A stretch of 64,000 nucleotides of DNA, taken from the NCBI RefSeq assembly GCF_001625195.1, contig NC_054389.1, forward strand, positions 10,412,520-10,476,519, written 5' to 3'. The notes beneath the pieces are model-generated. The model saw only the letters and a program-made list of their open reading frames with translations, was not told the origin of the DNA and made no database searches. The DNA is from Drechmeria coniospora (lineage: Eukaryota > Ascomycota > Sordariomycetes > Hypocreales > Ophiocordycipitaceae). The number at the start of each line of letters is the position of its first letter. Within the stretch, counting starts at the first letter, position 1. Positions 34,545-45,562 of this stretch are shown here, piece by piece. A program made the position numbers and the translations under genes.

Positions 34545-35075
34545 CACGCCCGCTCACTGCATCTACGCCTCCACCACATGATAGACATGTCGATGTTGTC
34601 AACGATGCACAATAGACCCAAAAGTGATGAACCATCGACAATCAAACACCAATCATGAACATATAGACAAGCAAATGTTGCGCCATCCTCACGGTCGGCT
34701 CACAGAACCGGGAAAGGGGGAAGCTGGACCTTCCACTTTGTTTCTCACACTCTTCGATGAGATGGAAATGCATCGGTCATGGCGTTTATCGGAATGGCCC
34801 CTTTCGCCTTTGGAGTTCTTTGGCAGCACATTCGTATTCTAGGTAGCATCTTTTTGCCCACGGCTTTCTGTCCCTCTTGACGAGGGCACGCCAGGAACAT
34901 TCCCTGCCAAACAATAGACTAGACTTTACCTGTCTCGTGCCCTTTTCCGTTTCCTTTCTCCTGCTCCAACCCTCGCTCGTTCCAGAACATTGAATAGAAG
35001 CTGGCCGCGCTGGAATGCCTCGCCTCCGATCACCTCCTGTCTGTGTGATGCTCGCTGCGATAGATCGCAACCCTG
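34545..35075. other. Spacer after the 42-codon frame, mss1 3' side
   Basis: A 531-base spacer that presumably contains the 3' UTRs of the two flanking genes. No gene or repeat is seen. Confidence 0.35.
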
Positions 35076-36962
35076 TTACTTGCCGACGCAAAATCTAGTC
35101 CATTGTCAGCTTATTCCCCGGCCGTCGACGGCACGGCGCATGCTCACTTTTCAAACACGACGCCCAGAACGTCTTCCACCTCGCTCGCCTCGCCCGTGCC
35201 AGTGAGCCGCGCGAGGCAGTCGGCCGCGTACCGTAGATACTCTGCCGCCAGCACCGTGTCCGCCTCGACCGCCGCCTCCTCCGGTTGCGCCTCCATAAGA
35301 AACTCTCCGAGATGCCGTCGACACTTGACGAGGAGCTGCCGCTGCCGCTCCGTGACTCCCAAGAGGTCCTGAAGATGGCCCGGCATGTCTGTGAGGGTGG
35401 AAAAGGACGTGACTAGAGCGTCGACTAGGCTTTGCAATCCGCCCCCATCGCTGTTCTTGGCTCCCGACGCTGTCGCCGACCCCTGTCCATCGCGGCAGGA
35501 GATGGTCAGTAGCGCGCTCGCGGCAACCGCTGGGCTCAGAGACCGAAGCACGTCGCCAAACTGGGCCAGCAATATTCGAAATTGAGCCTCATCCACCATG
35601 TCCCGCTTGTTGACCACCACGAGACAGGCTTGCGCCTCGCCCGCGAGCTTCACTGTCTCCTTGTCGTAGTGGATGAACGGTCCTCGCCCTCCGATCTCGA
35701 CGGAACCGACGACGATCACAACGTCTGCTTCGAGCGCCTTTTGCCTCGCCCGACGGATGCCTTCCTCCTCCACCGCGCCGACGACGCCGTCGTGCGACGC
35801 TCTCTCTGTCATCGCCGAATCCCTGGACCGGAACCCGGCCGTGTCGGCAAAGGAGCAGAGATATCCCCGGATGTCAAGGCTCGCCTCGATAATGTCCCTC
35901 GTCGTACCGGCCTCGCCTGAGACGATGGACGCCTCCCGTCCGACGATGAGGTTCATCAATGAACTTTTCCCCACGTTTGGCGGCCCCAGAAGCGCAATCT
36001 GAATCCCGTTTCGCAGAAGCTCACTCCGTTGGCTCCCCAGCTCGTGCTGCTGAATGGATTCAACCATGGCGCGAACGAGCCGCACCACGTTCTCGAGCAG
36101 CTCGCCCTGCGGCTCGTCAAAGTGCTGGTCCTCGGAGAAGTCGATGAGCGCCTCGATCTCGCCTCGCGCGAGGAGTAGCTGACGTCGCCAGTCCTCGTAC
36201 GTCCGCCCGAGCGCTCCCGAGTTGCCTCGGACGGCGGCCCGGCGCTGCTGTTCCGTCTCGGCCGCGAGCGTGTCGCTCAACGACTCAATCTGCGCGAGGT
36301 CGAGCCGGTTGTTGACAAAGGCCCGCTTGGTGAACTCGCCAGGCTCGGCATAGCGGATTCGCCCCCGAGCACGACACCGGGGGATCGCTTCGAGCACGGC
36401 CCTGACCGTCGCCGTCCCGCCGTGAACGTGCAGCTCGAGAACATCTTCACCCGTCACCGTCCTCGGCGCCGGCAGATAGAGAAGCAGGGATTCCGAGTCG
36501 AGGATGCCATCGTCTTTCTCGCTTCGGTCCGGGTCCACGAGCGTGCGAACCGTCGCGTACCTTGCTTTAGGCAATGGCTGGGACGGGCAGAGAGATTGGT
36601 AAATCTTGACCTTGCGTGAGTCTTTCCATTCATTGTGCTTCGTTTCTCCGACATATTTGTTCCCTTACATCTAAGCATGAAGGACCCGAGAGGCGAACGA
36701 CGGCGATGCCTGCCCGTCCCTGCGCCGTGGAGAGTGCGTATATGGTATCGCCCAAGGCCGGGAAACTAGTGGCCCTACCAGACGTCATGCGCCTCCATGT
36801 GCTTCGTCCAAACGAACTTGACGTCTCCAAAAGTATATGATGATGGCTCGGTGACGGCTTCGTCCATCGGCAGAAGCATGGTTGCGTGCGTGTGCGTCGT
36901 GTGCACAAGACCTGATACTGGGCTGAGCTGAGTCTCCCGAGCGGCAAGCGACGCTGTATCAT
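35076..36962 (-). CDS. mss1: Mitochondrial tRNA modification GTPase MnmE/Mss1
   Basis: With the MnmG/Mto1 partner, this GTPase modifies carbon 5 of wobble uridine in mitochondrial tRNAs. Three exons (36962-36669, 36604-35148 and 35094-35076) encode 589 residues. The N-terminus is Arg-rich and nearly free of acidic residues, as in a mitochondrial presequence. The folate-binding N-domain starts at G-D-T-I-Y-A-L-S-T-A. The inserted G domain shows GPPNVGKSS (about 305), GTTRD (331), DTAG (352) and NKRD (430). The last exon holds only 16 coding bases plus the stop and is needed to complete the invariant C-terminal F-C-V-G-K; without it the protein would stop at F-E-K. Intron 1 is 64 bases with an AAG acceptor; an alternative AG six bases earlier would add V-K. 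Confidence 0.9.
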
Positions 36963-37622
36963 CTGCGTCGCCGCTGTTGGCTATGGTGGAATGCAAGATA
37001 TCGACAATATAGAGGATGTACGGGATGACTTGAGACGGAATAGAATCGCTTCAAAGTCAGAAGTGTTGTCCTGTACGGAGTACAGTACCTGAGCTTCCCT
37101 TGCCTTGTCTTTTTCTTGTCGAGAAAATGAAACGTGCTCCAAAGGAAAGTCGACGTCAACCCAAGCCCATTGTGCTACAATAGATAGATGTATGCCCAAG
37201 CAAGGCCTGCGGCAACTAAACGATGCTTGGGAACTTTGGCTTGAAAATTATGGAGGTGATTGTCCGCTACTCCGTACGCAAGTTGATCATCCTGGTGCGA
37301 ATTGTTCAGGAACGGAGTCAACTGCAACGGGCAGCAGCAGTTTAGGGGGATGATGTTGACTGGATCTATTCGGCAGGCGGTGTGGCTAATCCGTGGCCTT
37401 TGGCACCAGCCACGCATGGTTCCAGCCACAGAACGACGCCTAGCCAGCTTCCACGCCTACTGACGACGAAGCTTGGGTTGCCTGGCCCGTCCAGCACGCT
37501 CACTGACCTCCCCCATCAACGTTCGAGCTTCCCCTCGACGAGCTCTGCTGCACAACCACCCTCACTCCTCCCCAACGCAGAGAGCAGAGCCCATCTACAG
37601 CCGGAGCGTGCAGTTCGCCATC
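36963..37622. promoter_or_regulatory. Divergent promoter region, mss1 / proteasome alpha6
   Basis: A 660-base spacer between divergent genes. TACGGAGTA (about 37077) and TACTCCGTA (about 37268) occur once each. No TATA-like element is apparent. Confidence 0.4.
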
Positions 37623-38564
37623 ATGTTCAGAAACAACTACGACAACGACTCCGTCACATTGTGCGCCGCCCTCGAACCTCCGGTTGCTCTCATTCCCGCT
37701 GACAGGACCTGCAGCTCGCCCCAGGGCAGAATATTCCAGATCGAGTATGCGGCCGAGGCCGTCAAACAAGGCTCCGTCGTCGTCGGCATCGCCAGCAAAA
37801 CACATGCCGTTCTCTGCGCCGTCAAGGTGCGCTCGCCCGGCCGGCCGTCGTGCCCGTTCCGCCGTGGCCGCCCCCCCCCTGTTCCGTGGTGTTGCGGCCA
37901 CTGACGAGATGACCAGCGCAACGCCGAGGAGCTCTCGTCGTACCAGAAGAAGCTCTTTTCCGTCGACGAGCATGCGGGCATCGCCATCGCCGGCCTCACC
38001 TCGGACGCCCGCGTCCTGTCCAACTTCATGAAGCAGCAGTGCCTCGGCCATCGGCTCACCTACGGGCGCGCCATGCCCATCAGCTCGCTCGTCGGCATGA
38101 TCGGGGAGAAGGCACAGATCAACACGCAGGTCTACGGCAAGCGGCCCTACGGCGTCGGGCTCCTCATCGCCGGCGTCGACGAGCGCGGCCCCCACCTGTT
38201 CGAGTTCCAGCCGTCGGGCATGACGGAGGAGATGGTGGCCTTTGCCATCGGCGCCCGGAGCCAGATGGCGCGGACGTACCTCGAACGAAACCTCGACGCC
38301 TTCCCCGACTGCTCGAGGGACGAGCTCGTCAAGCACGGGCTGCGGGCCCTGCGGGAGAGCCTGGTGCAGGACAAGGAGCTGACGGTGGAGAACACGTCGG
38401 TGGGCGTCGTCGGCGTCGTCGAGACGGCGGGCAAGAGAAAGGTTGAGCCCTTTACGCTATACGACGAGTACGACGTCAAGGAGTGGATCGAAAGCGCGGC
38501 CGAGAGCCAAGGAGGCGGCAACGGCGGCGGCGACGAGACCGAGGGTATGGAGGTGGACGGCTAG
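37623..38564 (+). CDS. pre5: 20S proteasome subunit alpha6 (Pre5/PSMA1)
   Basis: This is a non-catalytic alpha-ring subunit of the 20S proteasome. Three exons (37623-37660, 37715-37826 and 37917-38564) join over 54- and 90-base introns with GTGCGC donors to give 265 residues. The N-terminal alpha-subunit signature reads [16 protein letters not shown] then [20 protein letters not shown] and A-R-T-Y-L-E-R-N match the alpha6 group rather than other alpha subunits. The C-terminal tail is Gly/Glu-rich, as often in this subunit. Both introns begin with the same uncommon hexamer. The 37-residue downstream part of exon 3 is low complexity. Confidence 0.94.
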
Positions 38565-38945
38565 AGGAAGAAAAGGACGGCGGCTCCCGGGGTGATGGAA
38601 TGAACGGATCACGCACGCAACGACGGTTGACGGTGACGACCGGCCGGCCAGACGACGGCACTTGGGTGCGAAGGTGACGTGGACTGCAAGCATGACGCAT
38701 CAGGGACGGGACGGACGGCGCGATGGGAACGGAGTCACGGCGGCGTCCACGGCGGCGTCCACGGTGGTCATGCAAGCGGCCTAGCTTGGCTCGGCCGATC
38801 TGGACGGTCGGAAAGCGTTGACCTCCCCCCGCGGCCCAAAAGAAGGACAGGCAGGTCCCCGACGACAAGGGTGGAGGGCAAGGGTGGCACCGATGAGAAC
38901 TCGGAGAGGATAGATTGGTGCGTGATTGATGCATCATTTCATTCG
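38565..38945. other. Convergent 3' spacer, pre5 / LOG-like
   Basis: A 381-base spacer between converging genes. It contains two copies of a CGGCGGCGTCCACGG-like unit around 38737-38765 and nothing else notable. Confidence 0.35.
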
Positions 38946-39793
38946 TCATTGGCTTCCCCACTTGAGCTTGTAGGTGGCCTCGGAGACCTTGTAGTCGCGC
39001 AGGGCGGTGACGGCGCCCTCGGCCGTCGTGGCGGTGACGACGATGTCCTTGTTCGCCTGGCGCACGAAGCCCTGCTCGACGGCCTTTTCGATCCACTGGA
39101 CGATGCCGTCCCAGTAGCCGTCGACGTTGAGGAGGCAGATGCCGTTGGTGTGGATCCCGAGCTGGTTCCAGGTGATGGTCTCGAATATCTCCTCCATGGT
39201 GCCGTAGCCGCCGCTGAGGGCGATGAAGCCGGAGCCGGGCCCGCCGGAGAAGACCTCCTCGGCCATGATCTTCTTGCGGGTGTGCATGTCCTTGACGACG
39301 GTGGTGCGGCCGTACATGGCGCGATCGGGCACGATCTGGTTGTCGTCGTTGACCGTCTGGTAGGTGCCGTCGCGTTCGTACTTGACGAGGGCCTCGGGGA
39401 TGACGCCGTGGACGGCATCGGGGCCCGAGAGTTTGCAGAGCGTCTTGGCCACTTCGCCCATGAGGCCGACGGTGCCGCCACCGTAGACTGCGGGAGAGGG
39501 TTGGTCGAGGCAGGCGAGGAGCAGGGCAGGAGGGACGTACCTAGGTCGATGTTGTTGGCGGCCATGACGCGGGCGAGCTGACGGGCCATTTCCATGTGCG
39601 CCGGGCTACCTCCCGCGCTGGCGCCGCAGTAGACGCAGATCTTGGTGCGAGGCGTCGAGCCGTTGCCGTTGGAGTTGCCGTTGGAGTTGGAGTTGCCGTC
39701 GCCATTGCTGCTGCCGTTGCCGTGGGCGCTGCCGTTGGATGGGGCGGCACCGTTGGCCGCGCCGACGCTGGCGCTGTGGGACGTCATCGTCAT
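38946..39793 (-). CDS. LOG-family protein (cytokinin-nucleotide phosphoribohydrolase-like)
   Basis: LOG enzymes release the free base from cytokinin riboside monophosphates or related nucleotides; the natural substrate in fungi is often unknown. Two exons (39793-39541 and 39487-38946), joined over a 53-base intron, give 264 residues. Residues 1-48 are an Asn/Gly/Ser low-complexity leader. The Rossmann-type domain follows: I-C-V-Y-C-G-A-S, V-Y-G-G-G-T-V-G-L-M-G, then the nucleotide-binding motif in the form S-G-G-Y-G-T-M-E-E. The usual first residue of that motif is Pro; here it is Ser. Arg and Glu residues of the family active site appear in the expected neighbourhood (M-H-T-R-K and T-M-E-E). 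Older labels call such proteins lysine decarboxylase. A second ATG lies two codons downstream. Confidence 0.88.
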
Positions 39794-41582
39794 CGTGCCT
39801 CCTGCAGGGCTGTTGCGTTGCTGCCGAGTTGATGCGCGAGTGGGGTGAGGGAGGCGACGACGGGAGCGAGGGTTTGCACGTCGATCACGGTGGGAAGCCG
39901 AGGGCGACGCCGACTAGTTATATTGCCACCAACTACTACTCCGTATTCGTTGCGTTGCACTTGTGGTAATTGTAGGAGTGGCTGTGCCGTATACGAAGTA
40001 CTTGTACTGTACTTGGTGGTACTCCGTGGTGTGTTTGATCGCCTGCACTTGGATGCGGTGAACAGCGTTTTGGAGGAGCGGGTGGGGAGCGCCGAGGCAG
40101 GCAGCCTTCCTTGGGCTTTCGATGCGTTGCGGTGCGGTGAGTGAGTCAAAGCAGATGGCAGCCGGGACGGGACGTAAAATAAGGGTTCCACGCCGGAGGC
40201 TCCGCTGTGGGATGGAGTTTGGATGGTAGGCAGGCCGAGCGACCGACTCGTGCAGAGAGTGATGAATGTGTGAGTAAACGCATGAGTCAAAGTCAAAAGG
40301 GTCAGGCTTTAAGTAACTGCTCCCAGCTGCTGGGAATGTGGTGGTCTATACTGTAAGTAAGTAGGTACACAGCATGCTCAGGACCGACGTACAAGTTACA
40401 TGTCAAAGTAGGTATCATGGCAAACATGCACTTGCAGGTACCAAGGCTTCCATACAACACAGGCACATGTACGGAGTACATGCACACCTACAGTACATAC
40501 TTGTCCAATACGGATTACTGTACTTGTACTTATACTACCTACTAGAGGTAGATTGGTAAGTTTGTAGGTACTAGGTAGTAAGGTATGCCATACAGGCACA
40601 CGTGCCCAGCGACCATCACACATTCCGACAGCCGGCCTGCGCTTCCGGGTGCACAACATCGTCCGCTGCGTCCTCGACAAAGGCTTGATGTGGATGGGGA
40701 TGGGTCTGCGACAACCTACAGGTCACCAGACCCTTTCGTGTGGCCGCGCGCTGCTGCTGTGCCCCCGTGGAATGCGGGACTTGCTGCCGCGGAGCGGACC
40801 AATATCGTCAAGTGCGCGCCTGTTCCCTATGGCATCAGCATTGGTGGTGCGTGCTGTGAAGGGCGGTGCTGGTCGTGTTGCCGACGTCGCATTTGGAATA
40901 CAGACCCTTGCTCGCGGTGCTCGAATTTACAGTATGACTGGCGAAAAGCCTCTTGCGTACTGTACATGTACAGTACTGTAATTTCAAGTACAACGTATTC
41001 CTTACTGACAAGTAAAGTACCACCACAGGTTGTACTTCCCCTATGCTCCGTACGGAGTACTCCGTACACGCGGTGCTAATTCAAGCACATCTACTTACAG
41101 TGCATGTACTCCGCACATCAAATACATGTACATGTACAACTACATGTAGGTAACAGGTATTCTTAATAATGCATCATCACCACCTCTTGAAAGTGCTCCG
41201 AATGTGTTCTTGCTGTAGTGATATTCAGGGAAGTATCAGTGCTGACTACTCACCTGTAGCCCCCCTATTTCTTGACAGTCACGGGACATGATGTCAAGTA
41301 CATTTCACAGCTATTCGGCGCCATTACACTTGAATTAGCACAAGCAAATACCGCCAAATGCTGGTTTGCGCTGTAGCTTGCAACATATTACAGCGGTCGA
41401 ACAGAGAAGCAACTCTATCAGTCTGTGCTTTGTAAATCATTAATCACGAATGCATTTTTGGATCCGCCTTGATATGCCAAAGAGAGTGCGTACCGTCACT
41501 AGGCTCTTGACTGAAGACCTCGATACGGACGAATCCATCGACGATCGCTTCTCCAGGCAGCAGCCCTTGAGCTTCATCTCAC
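39794..41582. other. Intergenic, LOG-like / F-box divergent spacer
   Basis: 1.8 kb with no supported gene. TACTCCGTA/TACGGAGTA words occur near 39938, 40470 and 41051-41066, the last as a back-to-back pair. ACATGTAC words are frequent near 41120-41150. ORFs of 60-165 codons across 40585-41079 show no family resemblance. Confidence 0.45.
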
Positions 41583-42494
41583 ATGGATCGGGCAAGCCGT
41601 CTCAGCGCCGATCAGCTCGAGAAATATGGCTATCGCAAGTCGAGAATCATTGATCACAACTTGGATCATGCCTCGCTCGAAACTCGGTGTCCTCTTGATA
41701 ATGGACGGCACACTGGTCGCTGGAAGCATCGAGCGGGCAGGCTGGATCGGCTTCCGCTTGAGCTCATCACCCAGGTCCTCTTGTCGCTGGATCTGCCGTC
41801 CCTAACTACGTTTCGGCGCGTAAATCGTCGGGCGATGGCCCTTGTCGATTCGTTACGCCAGTACTCCATGCTCTTTCGCCACTGCCCCAACATCCTTCGG
41901 GCGATTCTTAGCATGGAGGCGAAGCACTTTGACTGCGCTTTCCTGTTCCAGACCGTGTCGACAACCAAGTGTGCAAGCTGCGACCGTGTCGGGGACCATC
42001 TCTACCTCATCACCTGCAAACGCGTCTGCTACGACTGTTACAGCTCAGACCCATTGTATTTTCCTGCATCTGCCACGCTGGTGACGAGGAAAACTGGCGT
42101 CCCGAGAAAGTCCCTCAAGGCTTTGCCCCACGTCAGGAGTCTTCCAGGACGCTACACCGCGTTCGACAAGATAGCCCGAGGCAGGGTCATGCTTTTGGAC
42201 CGCCAGTCCCTTCGGGACAGGACAACGACTACGGGGTCCTCTGCTCAGACGTTGGATGAGGCGCTCGAACAATGCGACCTCAAGACGACCGAACCTCGAC
42301 GATACATGTCCATCATTTCGGCACCCTTCTTCGACTCATCAGGTCTCTCAGCCGACTGGGGCTTTTATTGCCTGTTGTGCTTGGACGATACGGAACCGTC
42401 GACATATTTCAGGAACAAGTATACAGAAGACGGCTTTGCAGAGCATTTGGCAAGATATGGGCTCAATCACGGTCTGCAACGATCCAGGGAATAA
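41583..42494 (+). CDS. F-box protein with internal cysteine cluster
   Basis: F-box proteins are usually substrate receptors of SCF ubiquitin ligases. A single exon encodes 303 residues. The F-box lies at about residues 53-90 (L-D-R-L-P-L-E-L-I-T-Q-V-L-L-S-L-D-L-P then R-R-V-N-R-R). Residues about 131-155 hold four paired cysteines (C-A-S-C, then C-K-R-V-C-Y-D-C) that look like a metal site. A second pair, C-L-L-C, lies near 261. Filamentous ascomycetes have many proteins with this F-box plus Cys layout, of unknown substrate. No LRR, WD40 or Kelch repeats are present. The ATG at 41583 is the first in frame, though an upstream non-coding exon is possible. Confidence 0.8.
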   Translation: MDRASRLSADQLEKYGYRKSRIIDHNLDHASLETRCPLDNGRHTGRWKHRAGRLDRLPLELITQVLLSLDLPSLTTFRRVNRRAMALVDSLRQYSMLFRHCPNILRAILSMEAKHFDCAFLFQTVSTTKCASCDRVGDHLYLITCKRVCYDCYSSDPLYFPASATLVTRKTGVPRKSLKALPHVRSLPGRYTAFDKIARGRVMLLDRQSLRDRTTTTGSSAQTLDEALEQCDLKTTEPRRYMSIISAPFFDSSGLSADWGFYCLLCLDDTEPSTYFRNKYTEDGFAEHLARYGLNHGLQRSRE

Positions 42495-43511
42495 GCGGCA
42501 CAATGCCGGGTCCGGAAATGGAGCTGACGGTAGGCTTACCGATTAGTGGGAGAACCTACAATTATTCAAAATGTTATCGTCTATTCCCTTTGATGCACCT
42601 GAATACGCTGCAGAGGAAGAAACATTCAGCCAGGTGCATTGCATGTGTATACCCATACGAAAAATCGTTTCTGCGGAGTACATGTACATGCACAAGGAAT
42701 CGGTCTCCCCGCTGAATTACACATGCACATGCGCTTTGTTAGACGATACGTGGAAGATCAAGCTTGGTCTTGCCTCACATGACTGCTGCGATACAGTAAA
42801 TGGCCAAGGGGCCGCCTGTTATCCGTAAATGATATGTACTCGCCTTGCAATTGCAAAGCTGCTGGGGCGGCCTTGACGCCATCCTAAGGAGCGCTGGCAG
42901 CTTTGCTTAATTCATAGGAGCCAAATAAATTGCAGCGTCAAAATCTTCCAGCAGCTGGTAATAATCGGAAGTTTGCCTCCTTCCTCTCCACTACATTCGC
43001 CCTTGTCAATGTACGGGGGTGATTTTGTTGTACGGAAGAAACTTTAGCAACTTCTCGTATACAGGCTGTCCCAGGGAACCACAACCCTTCGATGAACATC
43101 AACAAAAGAATATTGATGAAGCCACCAATACGAAGGCTGATAAATGGGCAAGCAGACAGATAGACACGCCTATGCTCAACCGGCCATCGCTTGTTGGCAA
43201 TGTGGGAATGTTCACGGAGTGCTCCGCACGGTGGATTGCGTTCGCGACAGGAGCTATGAGTCTGGGCAGGAGGCCTGGCAGGGGAAGCAGCAAGTCCGAC
43301 GGACGGGTAAACTGTAAAATGATGCTTGGCAGCACAAATCCTGCCACAAGAACGCAACACTGTCGTTTGCATTTATCGAGATGTTTTAATCTTCCCTCCA
43401 GGGGCGCCTGCAGCGAGCTCCTGCCTGCGACCTGGCCTACCCCTACCTATGCCTCATAGTATTGTCTTTCTGCATCCGTGCTGCGTGCCAGTCGACCTGC
43501 AACCTGTTCCT
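42495..43511. other. Convergent 3' spacer after the F-box gene
   Basis: 1.0 kb. Frames of up to about 145 codons on both strands (for example 42938-43372 minus and 43019-43459 plus) overlap each other and resemble nothing I know. No RNA gene or repeat array is seen. Confidence 0.4.
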
Positions 43512-43760
43512 TTAGCGACGTTGAATCTCGTCCTTTCCCACTTTCACCATGTGCTTGGTACACATGTGAACGGATGGGTCCTTGGGCTGCCAGGTGACGG
43601 GGGTGCATTTGACGTTGGTTCCAATGCGGTCACTGCACTGCACAAACTCCTCTGGCTTCCTGCAGCCACAGGTGTAAATCCGGTAGAACTGTTTGTACAT
43701 AGCTTCAGATGGAATGCCTGGTGATGTCAATTTAGAGTTTGGGATCGTTGCTGCGCTCAT
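43512..43760 (-). CDS. Small Cys-rich conserved hypothetical protein
   Basis: The frame from the ATG at 43760 gives 82 residues. The core reads M-Y-K-Q-F-Y-R-I-Y-T-C-G-C-R-K, then a Q-C-S-D-R-I-G-T-N-V-K-C segment and a final M-C-T-K-H. Four of the five cysteines plus the His could form a metal site. I recognise this pattern from small proteins annotated as hypothetical in other ascomycetes but cannot cite one. An alternative model treats a 58-base segment with a GTGAGT donor and CACCAG acceptor (about 43721-43778) as an intron, which would put the start at the internal ATG at 43700 and leave 62 residues. No signal peptide is visible in either form. Confidence 0.55.
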   Translation of the reverse strand: MSAATIPNSKLTSPGIPSEAMYKQFYRIYTCGCRKPEEFVQCSDRIGTNVKCTPVTWQPKDPSVHMCTKHMVKVGKDEIQRR

Positions 43761-44743
43761 GGGTACACAACTCACTGGGTTGCTTTCGATGGTTGCAAAT
43801 ATTCGAACCTTGGTGTGGCGCGGCGATTGAGTCTGTAGCGTGCTCCTTCAAGATTGATTTGATCCTGAACAGACGGTTTCTGTCCATTCCAGGTGACGGA
43901 CGTGGTGTTTTATAGCTTCCAGAACCGCTGATACTCCACGGAAGGCTGAATAAGGCCTCTCGGCATGCGTTGTCGTCGCAAATACTCGATCGGGGGGTAC
44001 GAACATAGCCAGCCGCCGAGGCCCTCCGACGGGCTCGCTACGGAGGCTCTTCATACCCGAGGAAGACTTACATAGGTCTCCAGCGGTCACTTTCTCGCGA
44101 GTGGTTTCAACCTCCAGATGGACCACCGGCAGGAATTGAGGTTGTAACAGGAAGGAACGGCGGCGGCACTCCGTCCAGCAGTTGGTGAGCATCACGTATC
44201 AGTAGTCGCCCGTCAGACGACGAACCGGCGGCGCTCGGGACGTTCATTCGCACTCGCAGGGTCGACCAGTGTCGTGACCTTCTGCAGAGGGGTCTCTGCT
44301 AGTAAGCGGTTACAATCGGTTGGGTATTAATGGTCGGTTATGCTACCTCTGTTGGTCGTCCACTGCAGACAGTGAGTGCCTTGGGGCGTTTCAACTGACG
44401 CCCAGGTTGCAGCAAGTAAGCAGCACCTCATCGGATGGCGAGGTCACGCATTTGCGGCGTCGCAGTGACTGCAGGCGACGGCCGGTGTTCCTCATCGCTA
44501 TACAGAGTATTATTAATTACAGAGCACAATAAATAGTGGTCACCTGTGATCGAATACTTGACCAGCTCCTCCTCGTTGCCGACACCCAAACTCCACCACC
44601 TTGTGCACGCCCGTTTCTAGCCGTGAAAGTACATTTGCTTACAAGGCTTTGCCTTGGAATACTAGTACCTACTTGTACCACCGTATCGAGAACCTATCCG
44701 GAGGTATATACCGCCAGCATCAAGCAACGCCATTCGACGTACA
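43761..44743. other. Divergent spacer, Cys-rich protein / kinase-like
   Basis: About 1.0 kb. A 115-codon minus-strand frame (43848-44195) could hold an upstream exon of the Cys-rich gene, but no join is convincing. A TATATA (44705-44710) stands only 34 bases before the kinase-like ATG, so it is more likely leader than promoter. Confidence 0.4.
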
Positions 44744-45562
44744 ATGGCGGCGAGTACGCGCAACAGCAACGTCCAGCTGCTAGCGACACTTGTCGATTTC
44801 GACGACGAGGAAGAGGGCGAATATCGGTTCCTCATCGATGGCAAGCACGTCAAATATGTCACCGTCGATCCCGGCGTTTTACCAAAGGACGACCGCACCT
44901 TTGCGCCAATCTTTCTTCCGCTATTGCCGTCCTTTCCTGTCGGCGATTGGAACGAGGGTCACGTTAGCAAGGATCCATTGACGGGCGAGCCAACCTTTTC
45001 TCGATGCGAGCGCAAGGAGTTGGCCGGCATCTCCAATGGCTGGCACTCGACGAGCATCGATCATTTGGAGTTCACCAAGGTCGAACGCTTACGTCAGTAC
45101 ATGCACGTCGTGACCCATGCTAACTTCGACCGACCCTTGCTTGTCAAGTTTACCGAATTCCCCTGGCAAGTGTCCTACTTCGAGGCCGAAACGACGGCCT
45201 ATGAATGGATCCACGGCCAGGGGGTCGGTCCCGAGTTCCTCGGCCACTTGGCCGAGGGCGGGAGGATCATCGGTTTCGTCCTGGAGTACATCGAGGGTGC
45301 GAGGTTTGCCGGTCCCGAAGACCTCGCCGCCTGCCAAGTTGCGCTTTCCAAGCTGCATTCTCTCGATATCAAGCACGGCGACATCAACAAGTTTAATTTC
45401 CTCATTCGAGATGGGACAGCGACCCTCATTGATTTCGAGACGGCGGAGAAGTGCAGCGAACGGGAGGAGCTTGAAGCGGAGTACGACCAGCTTGAGACTG
45501 CGCTACGGGATCCTTCGTGCAGAGGCGGCACCGGTTTGGCCACCTTCTCGCCACCGCTGTAG
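44744..45562 (+). CDS. Atypical protein-kinase-like protein
   Basis: A single exon of 272 residues. The C-terminal half has the kinase-fold landmarks: a candidate lysine in L-L-V-K-F-T (about 131), a Glu-bearing helix Y-F-E-A-E-T-T-A-Y-E, the catalytic loop H-G-D-I-N-K-F-N (about 211) and a metal-binding D-F-E (about 226) in place of D-F-G. Residues 1-100 match no domain I know. I see no glycine-rich loop and the C-lobe is short, so it resembles small aminoglycoside/RIO-like kinases more than classical Ser/Thr kinases. Fungal databases often carry such proteins under the misleading name alpha-galactosidase A precursor. Substrate unknown. Confidence 0.75.
   Translation: MAASTRNSNVQLLATLVDFDDEEEGEYRFLIDGKHVKYVTVDPGVLPKDDRTFAPIFLPLLPSFPVGDWNEGHVSKDPLTGEPTFSRCERKELAGISNGWHSTSIDHLEFTKVERLRQYMHVVTHANFDRPLLVKFTEFPWQVSYFEAETTAYEWIHGQGVGPEFLGHLAEGGRIIGFVLEYIEGARFAGPEDLAACQVALSKLHSLDIKHGDINKFNFLIRDGTATLIDFETAEKCSEREELEAEYDQLETALRDPSCRGGTGLATFSPPL

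Noticed and set aside
42938..43459. Overlapping ORFs of about 145 codons on both strands
   Set aside because: No similarity, no splice joins to neighbours, and they occupy each other's space.
43848..44195. 115-codon minus-strand ORF
   Set aside because: Could be an upstream exon of the Cys-rich protein, but no donor/acceptor pair gives a continuous convincing protein.
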